DNA from: Pengzhenrongella frigida
GTDB taxonomy: Bacteria > Actinomycetota > Actinomycetes > Actinomycetales > Cellulomonadaceae
Assembly (NCBI RefSeq): GCF_004168625.1
Contig: NZ_SDWW01000016.1
Location: 19,140-83,139, forward strand
Direction: 5' to 3'
DNA: 64,000 nucleotides
The notes beneath the pieces were generated by a model. It had not been told where the DNA came from, ran no database searches, and was given only the letters and a program-made list of their open reading frames with translations. Shown in pieces: positions 17,737-25,381 of this stretch (position 1 is its first letter; every line of letters begins with the position of its first letter). Made by a program: the position numbers and the translations under genes.

Positions 17737-19469
17737 GGCGCGAGACCCCGCGCGGCGGCGGGCCAGGCGTCCGGCGCACGTGAGGAGTCGAGGAAGCCGG
17801 GCCGCAGCGGGGTCGGCAGCGCGCGCGACGACGTCTCACCGAGCAGCCGCTTGGCCACGAGCTCGGCGCTGATCAGGCACATCGGCAGACCCACGCCCGG
17901 GATCGTGCCGCCGCCCACGTACAGCAGGTTCGGGACCCGGGGTGAGACGTTCGGCGGGCGGAACAGCGCGCTCTGGAGCAGGGTGTGCTCCATCCCGAGG
18001 GCCGTGCCGCGCCACGCGGAGAAGTCGGCGACGAAGTCGGACGGGCCGTACACGCGCCGGGTGACCACGCGGTCGCGCAGGTCGGGCACGCCCGACCAGG
18101 TGCCCACCTGGTCGATGAACCGGTCCGCGTGGGCCTCGAGCGCAGCGCGCCCTGCCGGACCTGCGCCCAGCGTCGGGTCGGCCGGGAACGGGACCAGGAT
18201 GAACAGGTTCTCGTGCCCGGGCGGGGCGGCGTCCGAGTCGGTGGCCGAGGTGCGCGAGACGTAGATGGACCCCTCCTGCGGCACCCGCAGATCCTCGACG
18301 GGGCTCGTCGTGCCGTGGCCGAGCAGGGCCTCGAAGTTGCCCGGCCAGTCGCGGGTGAAGAACAGCGAGTGGTGGGGGAGCTCGGGCAGCTCGCCGCGCA
18401 CCCCGAGCATGATCAGGAGCGAGGAGATCCCCGGCCCGCGCCGCCGCCAGGACTGCTCCGGAAGGTGGCAGTGCTCGGGGGCCAGCAGGACGGTCTCGGT
18501 GTGGTGCAGGTCCGCGCCCGAGACCACGATGTCGGCCGGGACCAGCTCGCCGTCGGCGAGGCGCACCCCGCGAGCGACGCCGGTCCGGCGCGGGGCGCGC
18601 GCGGTCCGCCCGGCCGGCTCGACCTCGATCGACGTGACGTCGCACCCCGTCCGGATCTGGACGCCGGCCGCCACCGCGAGGCGCTCGATCGCCTGGATGA
18701 TCGTGTACATCCCACCGCGGGGAAACCGCACGCCGTCGACCAGGTCGAGGTGGCTCATGAGCGTGTACAGGCCGGGCACGCGGTACGGCGAGGACCCGAG
18801 GAACACGGCGTGGTAGCTGAGCACCTGCCGCAGGCGCGGGTCCTGGACGGTGCGCGCGACCCGGTCGGCCAGCGTCTCGGACAGCAGCCGCAGCAGCGTC
18901 GGGGTGCGCGCCACGATGTCGGCGCCGAGCACCTTGTCCGGGCGCGCGAAGGTCGTGTACAGGAAGTGGTCGACGGCCATGCGGTAGGCCTCGGTCGAGT
19001 TCGCGGCGTACGCGCGCATCCGCTCCCCGGCACCCGGCTCGAGCGCGTCGAAGCGGGCCCAGTTGGCTTCCGCGTCGATCCCGACGTCGAGGGTCTCGGC
19101 GACCTGGCCCGGTGCCGACTCGAAGAACACGCGGTAGGCCGGGTCGAGCCGCTCGAGGTCGAGGTGGTCGTCGATGTCCTCGCCGAACAGCGCGAAGAAG
19201 TGCGCGAACACCTCGGGCATGAAGTACCAGGACGGGCCGGTGTCGAACCGGAAGCCGTCGATCTGCAGGGTCCCGAACCGGCCGCCGAGCCGGTCGTGCC
19301 GTTCGAGCAGCGTGACCTCGGCCCCGCCGCGCGCGAGCAGCGCCGCGGTGGCCAGACCGCCGATGCCGCCCCCGATCACGACGACGCGCCGACCGTCGCC
19401 ACCCGAAGCGGTGCGCGCCGGCGCGCTCGGCGCGGCAGCCGTCGCCGTGCTGGTCAGGTGGTCGGTCAT
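17733..19469 (-). CDS. crtI: Phytoene desaturase
   Basis: 578 aa FAD-dependent desaturase converting phytoene to lycopene. The dinucleotide motif VVVIGGGIGGLATAALLARG lies near residues 29-48, followed by LLERHDRLGGRFG; GPSWYFMP and the C-terminal PNLLYVGGGTIPGVGLPM, which is diagnostic of CrtI, are present. Long N-terminal lead of about 25 Ala/Thr-rich residues. The ATG at 19469 overlaps the crtB stop. Length is slightly above the usual 490-550. Confidence 0.93.
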   Translation of the reverse strand: MTDHLTSTATAAAPSAPARTASGGDGRRVVVIGGGIGGLATAALLARGGAEVTLLERHDRLGGRFGTLQIDGFRFDTGPSWYFMPEVFAHFFALFGEDIDDHLDLERLDPAYRVFFESAPGQVAETLDVGIDAEANWARFDALEPGAGERMRAYAANSTEAYRMAVDHFLYTTFARPDKVLGADIVARTPTLLRLLSETLADRVARTVQDPRLRQVLSYHAVFLGSSPYRVPGLYTLMSHLDLVDGVRFPRGGMYTIIQAIERLAVAAGVQIRTGCDVTSIEVEPAGRTARAPRRTGVARGVRLADGELVPADIVVSGADLHHTETVLLAPEHCHLPEQSWRRRGPGISSLLIMLGVRGELPELPHHSLFFTRDWPGNFEALLGHGTTSPVEDLRVPQEGSIYVSRTSATDSDAAPPGHENLFILVPFPADPTLGAGPAGRAALEAHADRFIDQVGTWSGVPDLRDRVVTRRVYGPSDFVADFSAWRGTALGMEHTLLQSALFRPPNVSPRVPNLLYVGGGTIPGVGLPMCLISAELVAKRLLGETSSRALPTPLRPGFLDSSRAPDAWPAAARGLAP

Positions 19470-20386
19470 CGCACACCCCTCGTTGTTCGCGCCTCGATGG
19501 CGATCTCGTGCCCGATCGACCGGGCGACGATGGCAAGTTTGGTGGGTCCGGGCACCCGCACGCGCCGCGCGAGCAGCTCGGCGGGCGGGGTCGCAGCGAG
19601 CTCGGTCGTGAGCCGGTCGTACAGCCCGAGGGTCGAGGCGACGGCCCACCGGGCACGGCGAGGCAGCCCCGGCAGCGAGGCACGTGCGGTCGCGATGTCC
19701 GCGGCGATCTCGGCCAGGATCTCGTCGAGGGCCGCCTGGTCGAGCGTGTCCGGCGTCACGCCGGGGAAGTAGCTGCGGCCCAGCTCGCCGTAGTCGGCCC
19801 CGAGGTCGCGCAGGAAGTTGATCTTCTGGAACGCGGCACCGAGCGCCTGGGCGCCCGCACGCAGACCCGCGTCGGGCGCCGCAACAGCGTCGAGCGGGCC
19901 GCGTTCCGCAACCCGGTCGCCCGGGCCGCGGGCCGCGTCGAGGAACACCGCGAGGCACATCAGCCCGATCACCTCCGCCGAGCCGTAGACGTACCGCTCG
20001 TAGCTCGCCCGGTCGTGCACGAGCACGGTGAGATCCATCCGCATCGAGGCGAAGAACGGGTCGATCTCCGCGTGGCCGATGCCCACCTGGTGCGCGGTCC
20101 GGGCGAACGCGTGGATCACCAGGTTGGTCGAGTACCCCGACTCCAGGGCGCGCGCGGTCTGCGCCTCGAACTCGTCCAGCAGCGGTCCGGCGTCCGTGCC
20201 GCGACGCGTGTCGACGATCTCGTCCGCGATCCGGACGAGCGCGTACACGGCCTCGATCCCGTGCCGGGCACGCGCGCCGAGCAGCTTGGTGCCCAGGCCG
20301 AACGAGGTCGAGTACCGGGACAGCACCACGCTGCTCGCGCGGGCGGCGGTCTCGTCGTAGAGCGCCTGGCCCGTGTCGGCGCCCAT
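19466..20386 (-). CDS. crtB: Phytoene synthase
   Basis: 306 aa squalene/phytoene synthase joining two geranylgeranyl diphosphates. The first Asp motif is DEIVD in ALVRIADEIVDTRRG, the second is DLGADYGELGRSYFP; YSTSF near the start is typical. The ATG at 20386 overlaps the stop of the prenyl synthase gene (ATGA), which is why I prefer it to an in-frame upstream start. Confidence 0.93.
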   Translation of the reverse strand: MGADTGQALYDETAARASSVVLSRYSTSFGLGTKLLGARARHGIEAVYALVRIADEIVDTRRGTDAGPLLDEFEAQTARALESGYSTNLVIHAFARTAHQVGIGHAEIDPFFASMRMDLTVLVHDRASYERYVYGSAEVIGLMCLAVFLDAARGPGDRVAERGPLDAVAAPDAGLRAGAQALGAAFQKINFLRDLGADYGELGRSYFPGVTPDTLDQAALDEILAEIAADIATARASLPGLPRRARWAVASTLGLYDRLTTELAATPPAELLARRVRVPGPTKLAIVARSIGHEIAIEARTTRGVR

Positions 20387-21585
20387 CAGGCGTCCCGGCC
20401 GGCGAGCTCGTCGACCAGGGCGCACAGGTAGTCCGCGAGCGGGGCGGGCAGGTGCAGCCGGGCCGTCTGACGAGCGGTGCGCGCCGCTCCTGCGGCGATC
20501 CCGCGCGTGCGGTCGAGCGCCCCGCTGTCGGCCATCACCGCCCGCACGCGCGCGGCGTCGTCCTCGTCCAGGTCCGGGTCGCCGACGTGCCGGTCGAGCA
20601 CCGCGCGACCGGCGGCGTCGGCCAGCAGGTACGACAGCCGCAGCAGCTCGGTGCGTTTGCCCTCACGGATGTCGGAGAGCACCGACTTGCCGGTCTGCTC
20701 CGGGTCGCCGAAGACACCGAGCTCGTCGTCGACCAGCTGGAAGGCCACGCCGAGCGCGGTCCCGAGCCGTTCGAGCTGCGCGCGCGTCGCGTCGTCGGCC
20801 CCGGCCAGCAGACCACCGATCACCAGCGGACCGCTGCACGTGTACGCGGCGGTCTTGAGCTCGGCGATGAGGATGGCGTCCACCCGCGTGGGGCCGGTCA
20901 GCTCGGCCGCGATGTCCAGCAGCTCGCCGCCGACCGTCGTCGTCACGCTGCGCACGAGCAGCCCGACGGCGCCCAGCCGCAGCTCGGGGGCGATCGGGGC
21001 GCGCGCCACGAGGTCGAAGGCGCCCGTGAGCGCGAGGTCTCCGCCGAGCAGCGCCGCGGCCAGGACCTGGTCCTCGGCCGCCTTGCCGACCACGCCGACC
21101 GCCGCGAGCTCCGCACGTCGAGCGCCCGCCAGGTTGGGGCGGCCGCGGCGCATCTCGTCGTGGTCCAGCACGTCGTCGTGCACCACCATCGCCGTGTGCA
21201 GCAGCTCCTGCGCGGCGGCGATGGGTGCGACGCCGTCGATGTCGGTCCCGCCCAGTCCGAGGTAGGCCGCCAGCATGAGGCGCGGGCGCAGCAGCTTGCC
21301 GCCGCCGACCTGGTCCGCCAGCGTCGCCCACAGCGCGCCGTAGGCAGGGGCCATCGCCTCGGCGGCCGCCCTGCCGGCCCGCAGGTGATCGTTCAGGGCG
21401 CGCACCGACGCCTGCACGCCGAGCTCGACCTCGGTCGCGAGCCGGTCGCGAACCGATCCGGCCGGCGTCAGGCCATCGAGCCGACCGGCACGCGCGCCCG
21501 CGCTGGTGTCGGCGCTGGTGTCCGCGCGCTCGACGACGCCGGCCCGGGCACTGCCCGAACTCCCCGAACGTCCCACGTCGGCCAT
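20386..21585 (-). CDS. crtE: Polyprenyl (geranylgeranyl) diphosphate synthase
   Basis: 399 aa trans-prenyltransferase supplying GGPP for crtB; often called idsA in actinobacteria. The first aspartate-rich motif is DDVLD in MVVHDDVLDHDEMRRGRP near residue 137, the second DDELG near 283, with GKSVLSDIREGKRT after it. A 60-residue N-terminal extension rich in Ala/Gly/Asp is unusual. RBS GGGGGA is 6 nt before the ATG. First gene of the six-gene crt operon. Confidence 0.9.
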   Translation of the reverse strand: MADVGRSGSSGSARAGVVERADTSADTSAGARAGRLDGLTPAGSVRDRLATEVELGVQASVRALNDHLRAGRAAAEAMAPAYGALWATLADQVGGGKLLRPRLMLAAYLGLGGTDIDGVAPIAAAQELLHTAMVVHDDVLDHDEMRRGRPNLAGARRAELAAVGVVGKAAEDQVLAAALLGGDLALTGAFDLVARAPIAPELRLGAVGLLVRSVTTTVGGELLDIAAELTGPTRVDAILIAELKTAAYTCSGPLVIGGLLAGADDATRAQLERLGTALGVAFQLVDDELGVFGDPEQTGKSVLSDIREGKRTELLRLSYLLADAAGRAVLDRHVGDPDLDEDDAARVRAVMADSGALDRTRGIAAGAARTARQTARLHLPAPLADYLCALVDELAGRDA

Positions 21586-21611
21586 AGTCGTCCCCCGTCG
21601 GTCAGCGGATG

Positions 21612-21625
21612 CTCAGCATACTGAG
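21612..21625. promoter_or_regulatory. Inverted repeat in the crtE-galE divergent region
   Basis: CTCAG-CATA-CTGAG lies 26 bp upstream of the crtE start and 49 bp upstream of galE, within the 89-bp divergent region. It could be a regulator site for the crt operon. C. glutamicum controls crtE by the MarR-type CrtR, but no such gene is in this window. Short arms, so tentative. Confidence 0.35.
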
Positions 21626-21674
21626 TATTCGCCGGATACCGGGGGCCGGTCCCCGCATCGGTAGGCTCTGCACC

Positions 21675-22649
21675 ATGACATGGCTGGTGACGGGCGGAGC
21701 GGGTTACATCGGAGCGCACGTGGTGCGCGCGTTCGCGGAGGTCGGTCTGCAGACCGTCGTCCTGGACGATCTTTCGAGCGGTTTCGCGGGCTTCGTGCCG
21801 CGCGACGTGCCCCTCGTCACGGGCTCGATCCTCGACACCGCACTGGTCCGCCAGACCATCGCCGAGCACCAGGTGACGGGCGTGGTGCACGTGGCCGGCT
21901 TCAAGTACGCCGGCGTGAGCGTCCAGCGCCCGCTGCACACCTATCAGCAGAACGTCACCGGCACGGTGTCGGTGCTCGAGGCGATGGCGGCCGAGGGCGT
22001 CGACGCGATCGTCTTCTCGTCCAGCGCGGCGACCTACGGCACGCCCCACACCGACCTGGTGACGGAGACGACCCAGACCGATCCGCAGTCGCCCTACGGC
22101 GAGAGCAAGCTCATCGGCGAGTGGCTGCTGCGCGATCAGGAGGTGGCCGTCGGCCTGCGTCACACGTCGCTGCGGTACTTCAACGTGGTCGGCTCGGGCA
22201 CGCCCGAGCTCCCGGACACGAGCCCGCACAACCTCTTCCCGCTGGTGCTCGACGCGCTCGTCGCGGGCCGCACGCCGCGGATCAACGGCGTCGACTACGA
22301 GACTCCCGACGGCACGTGCGTGCGCGACTACGTCCACGTCGCCGACCTCGCGCTCTCCCACGTCGCGGCCGCCCAGGCGCTCGCCGCGGGCCGGCCGCGC
22401 GAGCCCGTCTACAACCTCGGCAGCGGCGACGGCGTCTCGGTCCGGGAGATCATGACGGCGATGGCCGAGGTGACCGGGATCGAGTTCACCCCGGAGATCG
22501 CCGCGCGCCGCCCGGGCGACCCGGCTCGCATCGTGGCCTCCGGCGCGCTCGCCGCCCGCGACCTCGACTGGCGCATGCGGCACACCCTGCGCGACATGGT
22601 CGCCAGCGCCTGGGAAGCCCGCCAGGCCACCTCGCCGACCCCGGCCTGA
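21675..22649 (+). CDS. galE: UDP-glucose 4-epimerase
   Basis: 324 aa extended short-chain dehydrogenase. NAD motif GGAGYIG at 7-13, SSSAATYG with the catalytic Ser/Thr, and YGESK with Tyr near 141 and Lys four residues later. It interconverts UDP-glucose and UDP-galactose. Start ATG at 21675 begins exactly at the family N terminus (MTWLVTGGAGYIG); longer in-frame reading has no support. Related 4-epimerases acting on N-acetyl sugars cannot be fully excluded. Confidence 0.9.
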   Translation: MTWLVTGGAGYIGAHVVRAFAEVGLQTVVLDDLSSGFAGFVPRDVPLVTGSILDTALVRQTIAEHQVTGVVHVAGFKYAGVSVQRPLHTYQQNVTGTVSVLEAMAAEGVDAIVFSSSAATYGTPHTDLVTETTQTDPQSPYGESKLIGEWLLRDQEVAVGLRHTSLRYFNVVGSGTPELPDTSPHNLFPLVLDALVAGRTPRINGVDYETPDGTCVRDYVHVADLALSHVAAAQALAAGRPREPVYNLGSGDGVSVREIMTAMAEVTGIEFTPEIAARRPGDPARIVASGALAARDLDWRMRHTLRDMVASAWEARQATSPTPA

Positions 22650-22669
22650 CCTTCGGCCAGGCACCGTGA

Positions 22670-22705
22670 CCGAGGTGGCGCAGGCTCAGGCCTGCGCCAC
22701 CTCGG
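22670..22705. terminator. Bidirectional hairpin between galE and the LLM gene
   Basis: Perfect 16-bp arms (CCGAGGTGGCGCAGGC and complement) around a 4-nt loop TCAG. The right arm lies inside the last codons of the LLM flavoenzyme gene and its stop codon is in the loop. No clear T-run. It would fold in both transcripts. Confidence 0.65.
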
Positions 22706-23654
22706 ACACCGCCACCTCCGCCAGGTGCGGACGCAGCGCGCGCAGCTCGGGCAGGCGGGCGGCCACCTCGTCCAGGACCGCCTCGGAGCCCGCGTAGATC
22801 CCGTCGGCCCGCGGCCAGTGCACGACGACGTCCGTGAAGCCGAGCGCGGCCGCTCGCTCGGCCCCTTCCGCCAGCGTCGGATAGGAGTCCAGGGAGTACA
22901 CCGGCGCCCCGTCGAGGTTGAGGTAGCGGTCGATCGTGCGCGGGTCGCGACCCTCGTCACGCGCGGCCTCCTCGAACTGCTCGACCATCCGCGCCAGCCC
23001 GGCCCACCAGCGCTCCTGCGCCTGACCGGGGCTGAGCTCCTCGAGGTCCTCGCCGGCGAGGGTCGGCCCGAACGTCGTCCACCCCTCGCCGTACCGGGCG
23101 GCGAGCGCCATCGCTCGCGGCCCGTTCGCGGCCACCACGAACGGCACGCGCGGGCTCTGCACGCAGCCCGGGTACATCCGCGCCCCGTGCGCCTCGTAGA
23201 ACTCGCCGACGTGCTCGGTGACCGGATCCGTCAGGAGCCGGTCGAGCAGCGCGGTGAACTCCGCGAACCGCTGCGTGCGCACGCGCGCCGTCGGCGCCGG
23301 GCCCATGACCTCCGCGTCGACGCCGGTTCCCCCGGCCCCGATCCCGAGCAGCAGCCGACCGTCGCTGATGTCGTCGAGCCCCATCACGTCCTTCGCGAAC
23401 GGCACCGGGTGGCGGAAGTTGGGGCTCGCGACCCAGGTGCCGAGCTTGATCCGCGTCGTGACCGCGGCGGCGGCGGCGAGCAGCGGCACCGTGGCGAACC
23501 AGGGCTCGTCCGCGAGCGTGCGCCACGCGAGGTGGTCGTAGGTCCAGGCGTGGTCGAACCCGTACTCCTCGGCGCGCAGCCACTTCTCTCGCGCGCCGGA
23601 CCACCGCTCCTGGGGCAGCAGCACGATCCCGAACCGAACTCCGCCATCAGTCAT
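22686..23654 (-). CDS. LLM class flavin-dependent oxidoreductase
   Basis: 322 aa bacterial luciferase-like TIM barrel using F420 or FMN. Family marks: FGIVLLPQERW at the start, YDHLAWRTLAD, RIKLGTWVASPNFRHP, DISDGRLLLGIGAGG and FVVAANGPRAMALAARYGEG. In actinobacteria most such proteins are F420-dependent; the substrate cannot be predicted. Standalone gene, convergent with galE. Confidence 0.88.
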   Translation of the reverse strand: MTDGGVRFGIVLLPQERWSGAREKWLRAEEYGFDHAWTYDHLAWRTLADEPWFATVPLLAAAAAVTTRIKLGTWVASPNFRHPVPFAKDVMGLDDISDGRLLLGIGAGGTGVDAEVMGPAPTARVRTQRFAEFTALLDRLLTDPVTEHVGEFYEAHGARMYPGCVQSPRVPFVVAANGPRAMALAARYGEGWTTFGPTLAGEDLEELSPGQAQERWWAGLARMVEQFEEAARDEGRDPRTIDRYLNLDGAPVYSLDSYPTLAEGAERAAALGFTDVVVHWPRADGIYAGSEAVLDEVAARLPELRALRPHLAEVAVSEVAQA

Positions 23655-23691
23655 CCGGCAAAACTACCCACCTTCGGGTTCGGCTAGCCGG

Positions 23692-24045
23692 CTAGCCCCA
23701 GCCGAGGGCGTGCAGGCGTTCGTCGTCGATGCCGAAGTGATGGGCGATCTCGTGGACGACCGTGACCAGCACCTCCTCGACCACCTCCGCGCGGGTCTCG
23801 CACATCGCGAGCGTCGGTCGGCGGAAGATCGTGATCCGGTCGGGCAGCGCACCCATCGCCCAGGAGTCGTCCCGCTCGGTCAGCGGCACGCCGTCGTAGA
23901 CGCCGAGCAGGTCCGGGTCGTCGGCCGGGGGGTCGTCCTCCACGAGCACGACGACGTTGTCCATCTGCGCCGCCAGCTCGTCCGGGATCTCGTCCAGCGC
24001 GTCGCGGACCGCGTCCTCGAAGTCACCGCGCGTCATCGTCACCAC
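23692..24045 (-). CDS. Small zincin-like metallopeptidase
   Basis: 117 aa with the zinc motif HEIAHHFGID (HExxHxxGxxD) at about 99-108 near the C terminus, preceded by VVEEVLVTVV. This is the compact metallopeptidase family of actinobacteria and proteobacteria (minimal MMP fold), cellular role unknown. GTG at 24045 has AGGA 7 nt upstream; an ATG at 24036 is the alternative. Confidence 0.82.
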   Translation of the reverse strand: MVTMTRGDFEDAVRDALDEIPDELAAQMDNVVVLVEDDPPADDPDLLGVYDGVPLTERDDSWAMGALPDRITIFRRPTLAMCETRAEVVEEVLVTVVHEIAHHFGIDDERLHALGWG

Positions 24046-24074
24046 GTGCCCATCCTGCCCTGCCGGACCCCGCT

Positions 24075-24103
24075 TTGGATCTCTCGGGAATCTGACCTAT
24101 GAT
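24075..24103 (+). promoter_or_regulatory. Sigma-70-type promoter for the tRNA cluster
   Basis: -35 TTGGAT (24075-24080), 17-bp spacer, -10 TATGAT (24098-24103). It points at tRNA-Glu, which starts 45 bp beyond the -10. The spacing is ideal and the position fits. Confidence 0.7.
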
Positions 24104-24147
24104 TTGCGAGGTCTTACGACGCCTGTAGACGTCAGGGCGTTGTTCTA

Positions 24148-24220
24148 GCCCCCATCGTCTAGCGGCCTAGGACCCCGCCCTTTCACGGCGGTAGCACGGG
24201 TTCGAATCCCGTTGGGGGTA
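24148..24220 (+). tRNA. tRNA-Glu (anticodon TTC)
   Basis: 73 nt. Acceptor GCCCCCA pairs with TGGGGGT (first pair G-U), anticodon arm CCGCC/GGCGG around CTTTCAC (anticodon TTC), T loop GTTCGAATC. CCA not encoded. Confidence 0.95.
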
Positions 24221-24285
24221 CGTGCACGTCAGCAGTTCGTTTTTGATCAGCAGTTCGATTTTTACAGGTACCTTGTTCACGCAAG

Positions 24286-24359
24286 GCCCCGTAGCGCAGT
24301 TGGTTAGCGCGCCGCCCTGTCACGGCGGAGGTCGCGGGTTCGAGTCCCGTCGGGGTCGC
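24286..24359 (+). tRNA. tRNA-Asp (anticodon GTC)
   Basis: 74 nt. Acceptor GGCCCCG pairs with CGGGGTC, anticodon arm CCGCC/GGCGG around CTGTCAC (anticodon GTC), T loop GTTCGAGTC, discriminator G typical of tRNA-Asp. CCA not encoded. Confidence 0.95.
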
Positions 24360-24365
24360 TAGATT

Positions 24366-24392
24366 TGCGCCCGGCCCACAAGGCCGGGCGCA
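24366..24392 (+). terminator. Hairpin between tRNA-Asp and tRNA-Phe
   Basis: Perfect 11-bp arms TGCGCCCGGCC with loop CACAA, 6 bp after tRNA-Asp and 8 bp before tRNA-Phe. No T-run; may end some transcripts or guide 3' processing. Confidence 0.5.
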
Positions 24393-24400
24393 GTCGGTTT

Positions 24401-24476
24401 GGCCATGTAGCTCAGTTGGTAGAGCGTCCGACTGAAAATCGGAAGGTCGGCGGTTCGACCCCGCCCGTGGCCACCA
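24401..24476 (+). tRNA. tRNA-Phe (anticodon GAA)
   Basis: 76 nt including an encoded CCA, unlike its two neighbours. Acceptor GGCCATG pairs with CGTGGCC, anticodon arm CCGA/TCGG around CTGAAAA (anticodon GAA), T loop GTTCGACC. Confidence 0.95.
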
Positions 24477-24481
24477 CTTGC

Positions 24482-24509
24482 AGCCCCGTCCGGAACCCCG
24501 GGCGGGGCT
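24482..24509 (+). terminator. Hairpin after the tRNA cluster
   Basis: Arms AGCCCCGtCCGG and CCGGgCGGGGCT around AACC, with one internal mismatch. It lies 6 bp past tRNA-Phe. No T-run, as is common in actinobacteria. Confidence 0.55.
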
Positions 24510-24620
24510 GATCTCGTCGTCAGGTGCGCGACACCCCCACCGAACACGCCGCACGAGCTGCCGTGTGCCGACAGACTGGGGTCGCAGAGATCTCGCGATC
24601 AGTAGAGGAAGTGGTCTTTC

Positions 24621-25037
24621 GTGGACGACACGCAGTGGACGACGCCAAGCTCCGGTAGCCGCCCGACCGTGGGCGAGCTGTTCAGCCGGCTGTCGGCGCA
24701 GACGTCCGACCTGGTGCGCGCGGAGATCGAGCTCGCGAAGGCCGAGCTCGCCCAGAAGGCCAAGGCGAGCGGGATCGGGATCGGTCTGTTCGTCGGGGCC
24801 GCCGTGCTCGGGTTCTTCGCCCTGGCCGTGCTCATCACGACGGCGATCCTCGCGCTCGCCCTCGCGGTACCGGCCTGGCTGGCGGCCCTGATCGTCGCGA
24901 TCGTGCTGCTCCTGGTCGCGGGGCTCCTCGCGCTGGTCGGCAAGCGGTCGCTCGACAGCGCCTCCGCCACGCCGGGGCGCACGGCCGAGAACGTCAAGCA
25001 GGACGTCGATGCGATCAAGAAAGGACTGCGCTCATGA
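24621..25037 (+). CDS. Holin-X / DUF1469-like membrane protein
   Basis: 138 aa. A helical cytosolic lead with VGELFSRLSAQTSDLVRAEI and ELAKAELAQKAKASG, then two membrane helices (about 53-78 and 84-108) and a short charged tail. The layout fits the actinobacterial holin-X family (phage holin family in name only); there are no phage genes nearby. GTG start with GAGGAAG upstream. It overlaps the DUF3618 gene by 4 nt; the two are commonly paired in actinobacterial genomes. Confidence 0.8.
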   Translation: MDDTQWTTPSSGSRPTVGELFSRLSAQTSDLVRAEIELAKAELAQKAKASGIGIGLFVGAAVLGFFALAVLITTAILALALAVPAWLAALIVAIVLLLVAGLLALVGKRSLDSASATPGRTAENVKQDVDAIKKGLRS

Positions 25038-25345
25038 CGACGAGCCCCACGCCCGACTCCACCGCGAGCCCCGTTCCCCGTTCCACGCCGGACCAGATCG
25101 AGGCGCGGCTCGAGCAGAACCGGGCCGACCTCGCCGCGACCATCGACGAGCTGACCGAGCGGCTCGATCCCCGGGTCCGGGCGACCGAGACCGTCACGCG
25201 CGCGAAGCAGGTGCTGCACGACGCCGGCACCGACCCGAGCACGTCGACCGCGGCCCGGGACCACGCCCGCAAGCTCCTCGGGATCGGCGCCCTCGGCGTG
25301 GCCGGGTTCGTCGCGGTCGTCTCCGCGATCGCCCGCCGCCGCTGA
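25034..25345 (+). CDS. DUF3618 domain membrane protein
   Basis: 103 aa. The domain reads TPDQIEARLEQNRADLAATI then DELTERLDPR, which is the DUF3618 signature, followed by a flexible middle and one C-terminal membrane helix (about 80-98) ending RRR. Function unknown; likely works with the holin-X-like protein through the ATGA overlap. Confidence 0.82.
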   Translation: MTTSPTPDSTASPVPRSTPDQIEARLEQNRADLAATIDELTERLDPRVRATETVTRAKQVLHDAGTDPSTSTAARDHARKLLGIGALGVAGFVAVVSAIARRR

Positions 25346-25381
25346 TCAGAGCTTGCTCTGATCAGAACCGGCTCTGATCAG
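25342..25381. terminator. Triple GATCAGAGC repeat / hairpin between convergent genes
   Basis: CTGATCAGAGC, then TT, then GCTCTGATCAG form a perfect 11-bp hairpin (25342-25365). A third GCTCTGATCAG follows at 25371-25381. The left arm contains the DUF3618 stop and the third copy contains the stop of the convergent DMT gene. Likely terminator; alternative pairings are possible. Confidence 0.6.

Noticed and set aside
24148..24476. tRNA cluster as a genomic-island attachment site
   Set aside because: No integrase or repeated tRNA 3' end was seen within the window.
24621..25037. Prophage, because of a holin-like protein
   Set aside because: Holin-X/DUF1469 proteins are ordinary actinobacterial membrane proteins; no integrase, capsid, tail or lysin genes are present.
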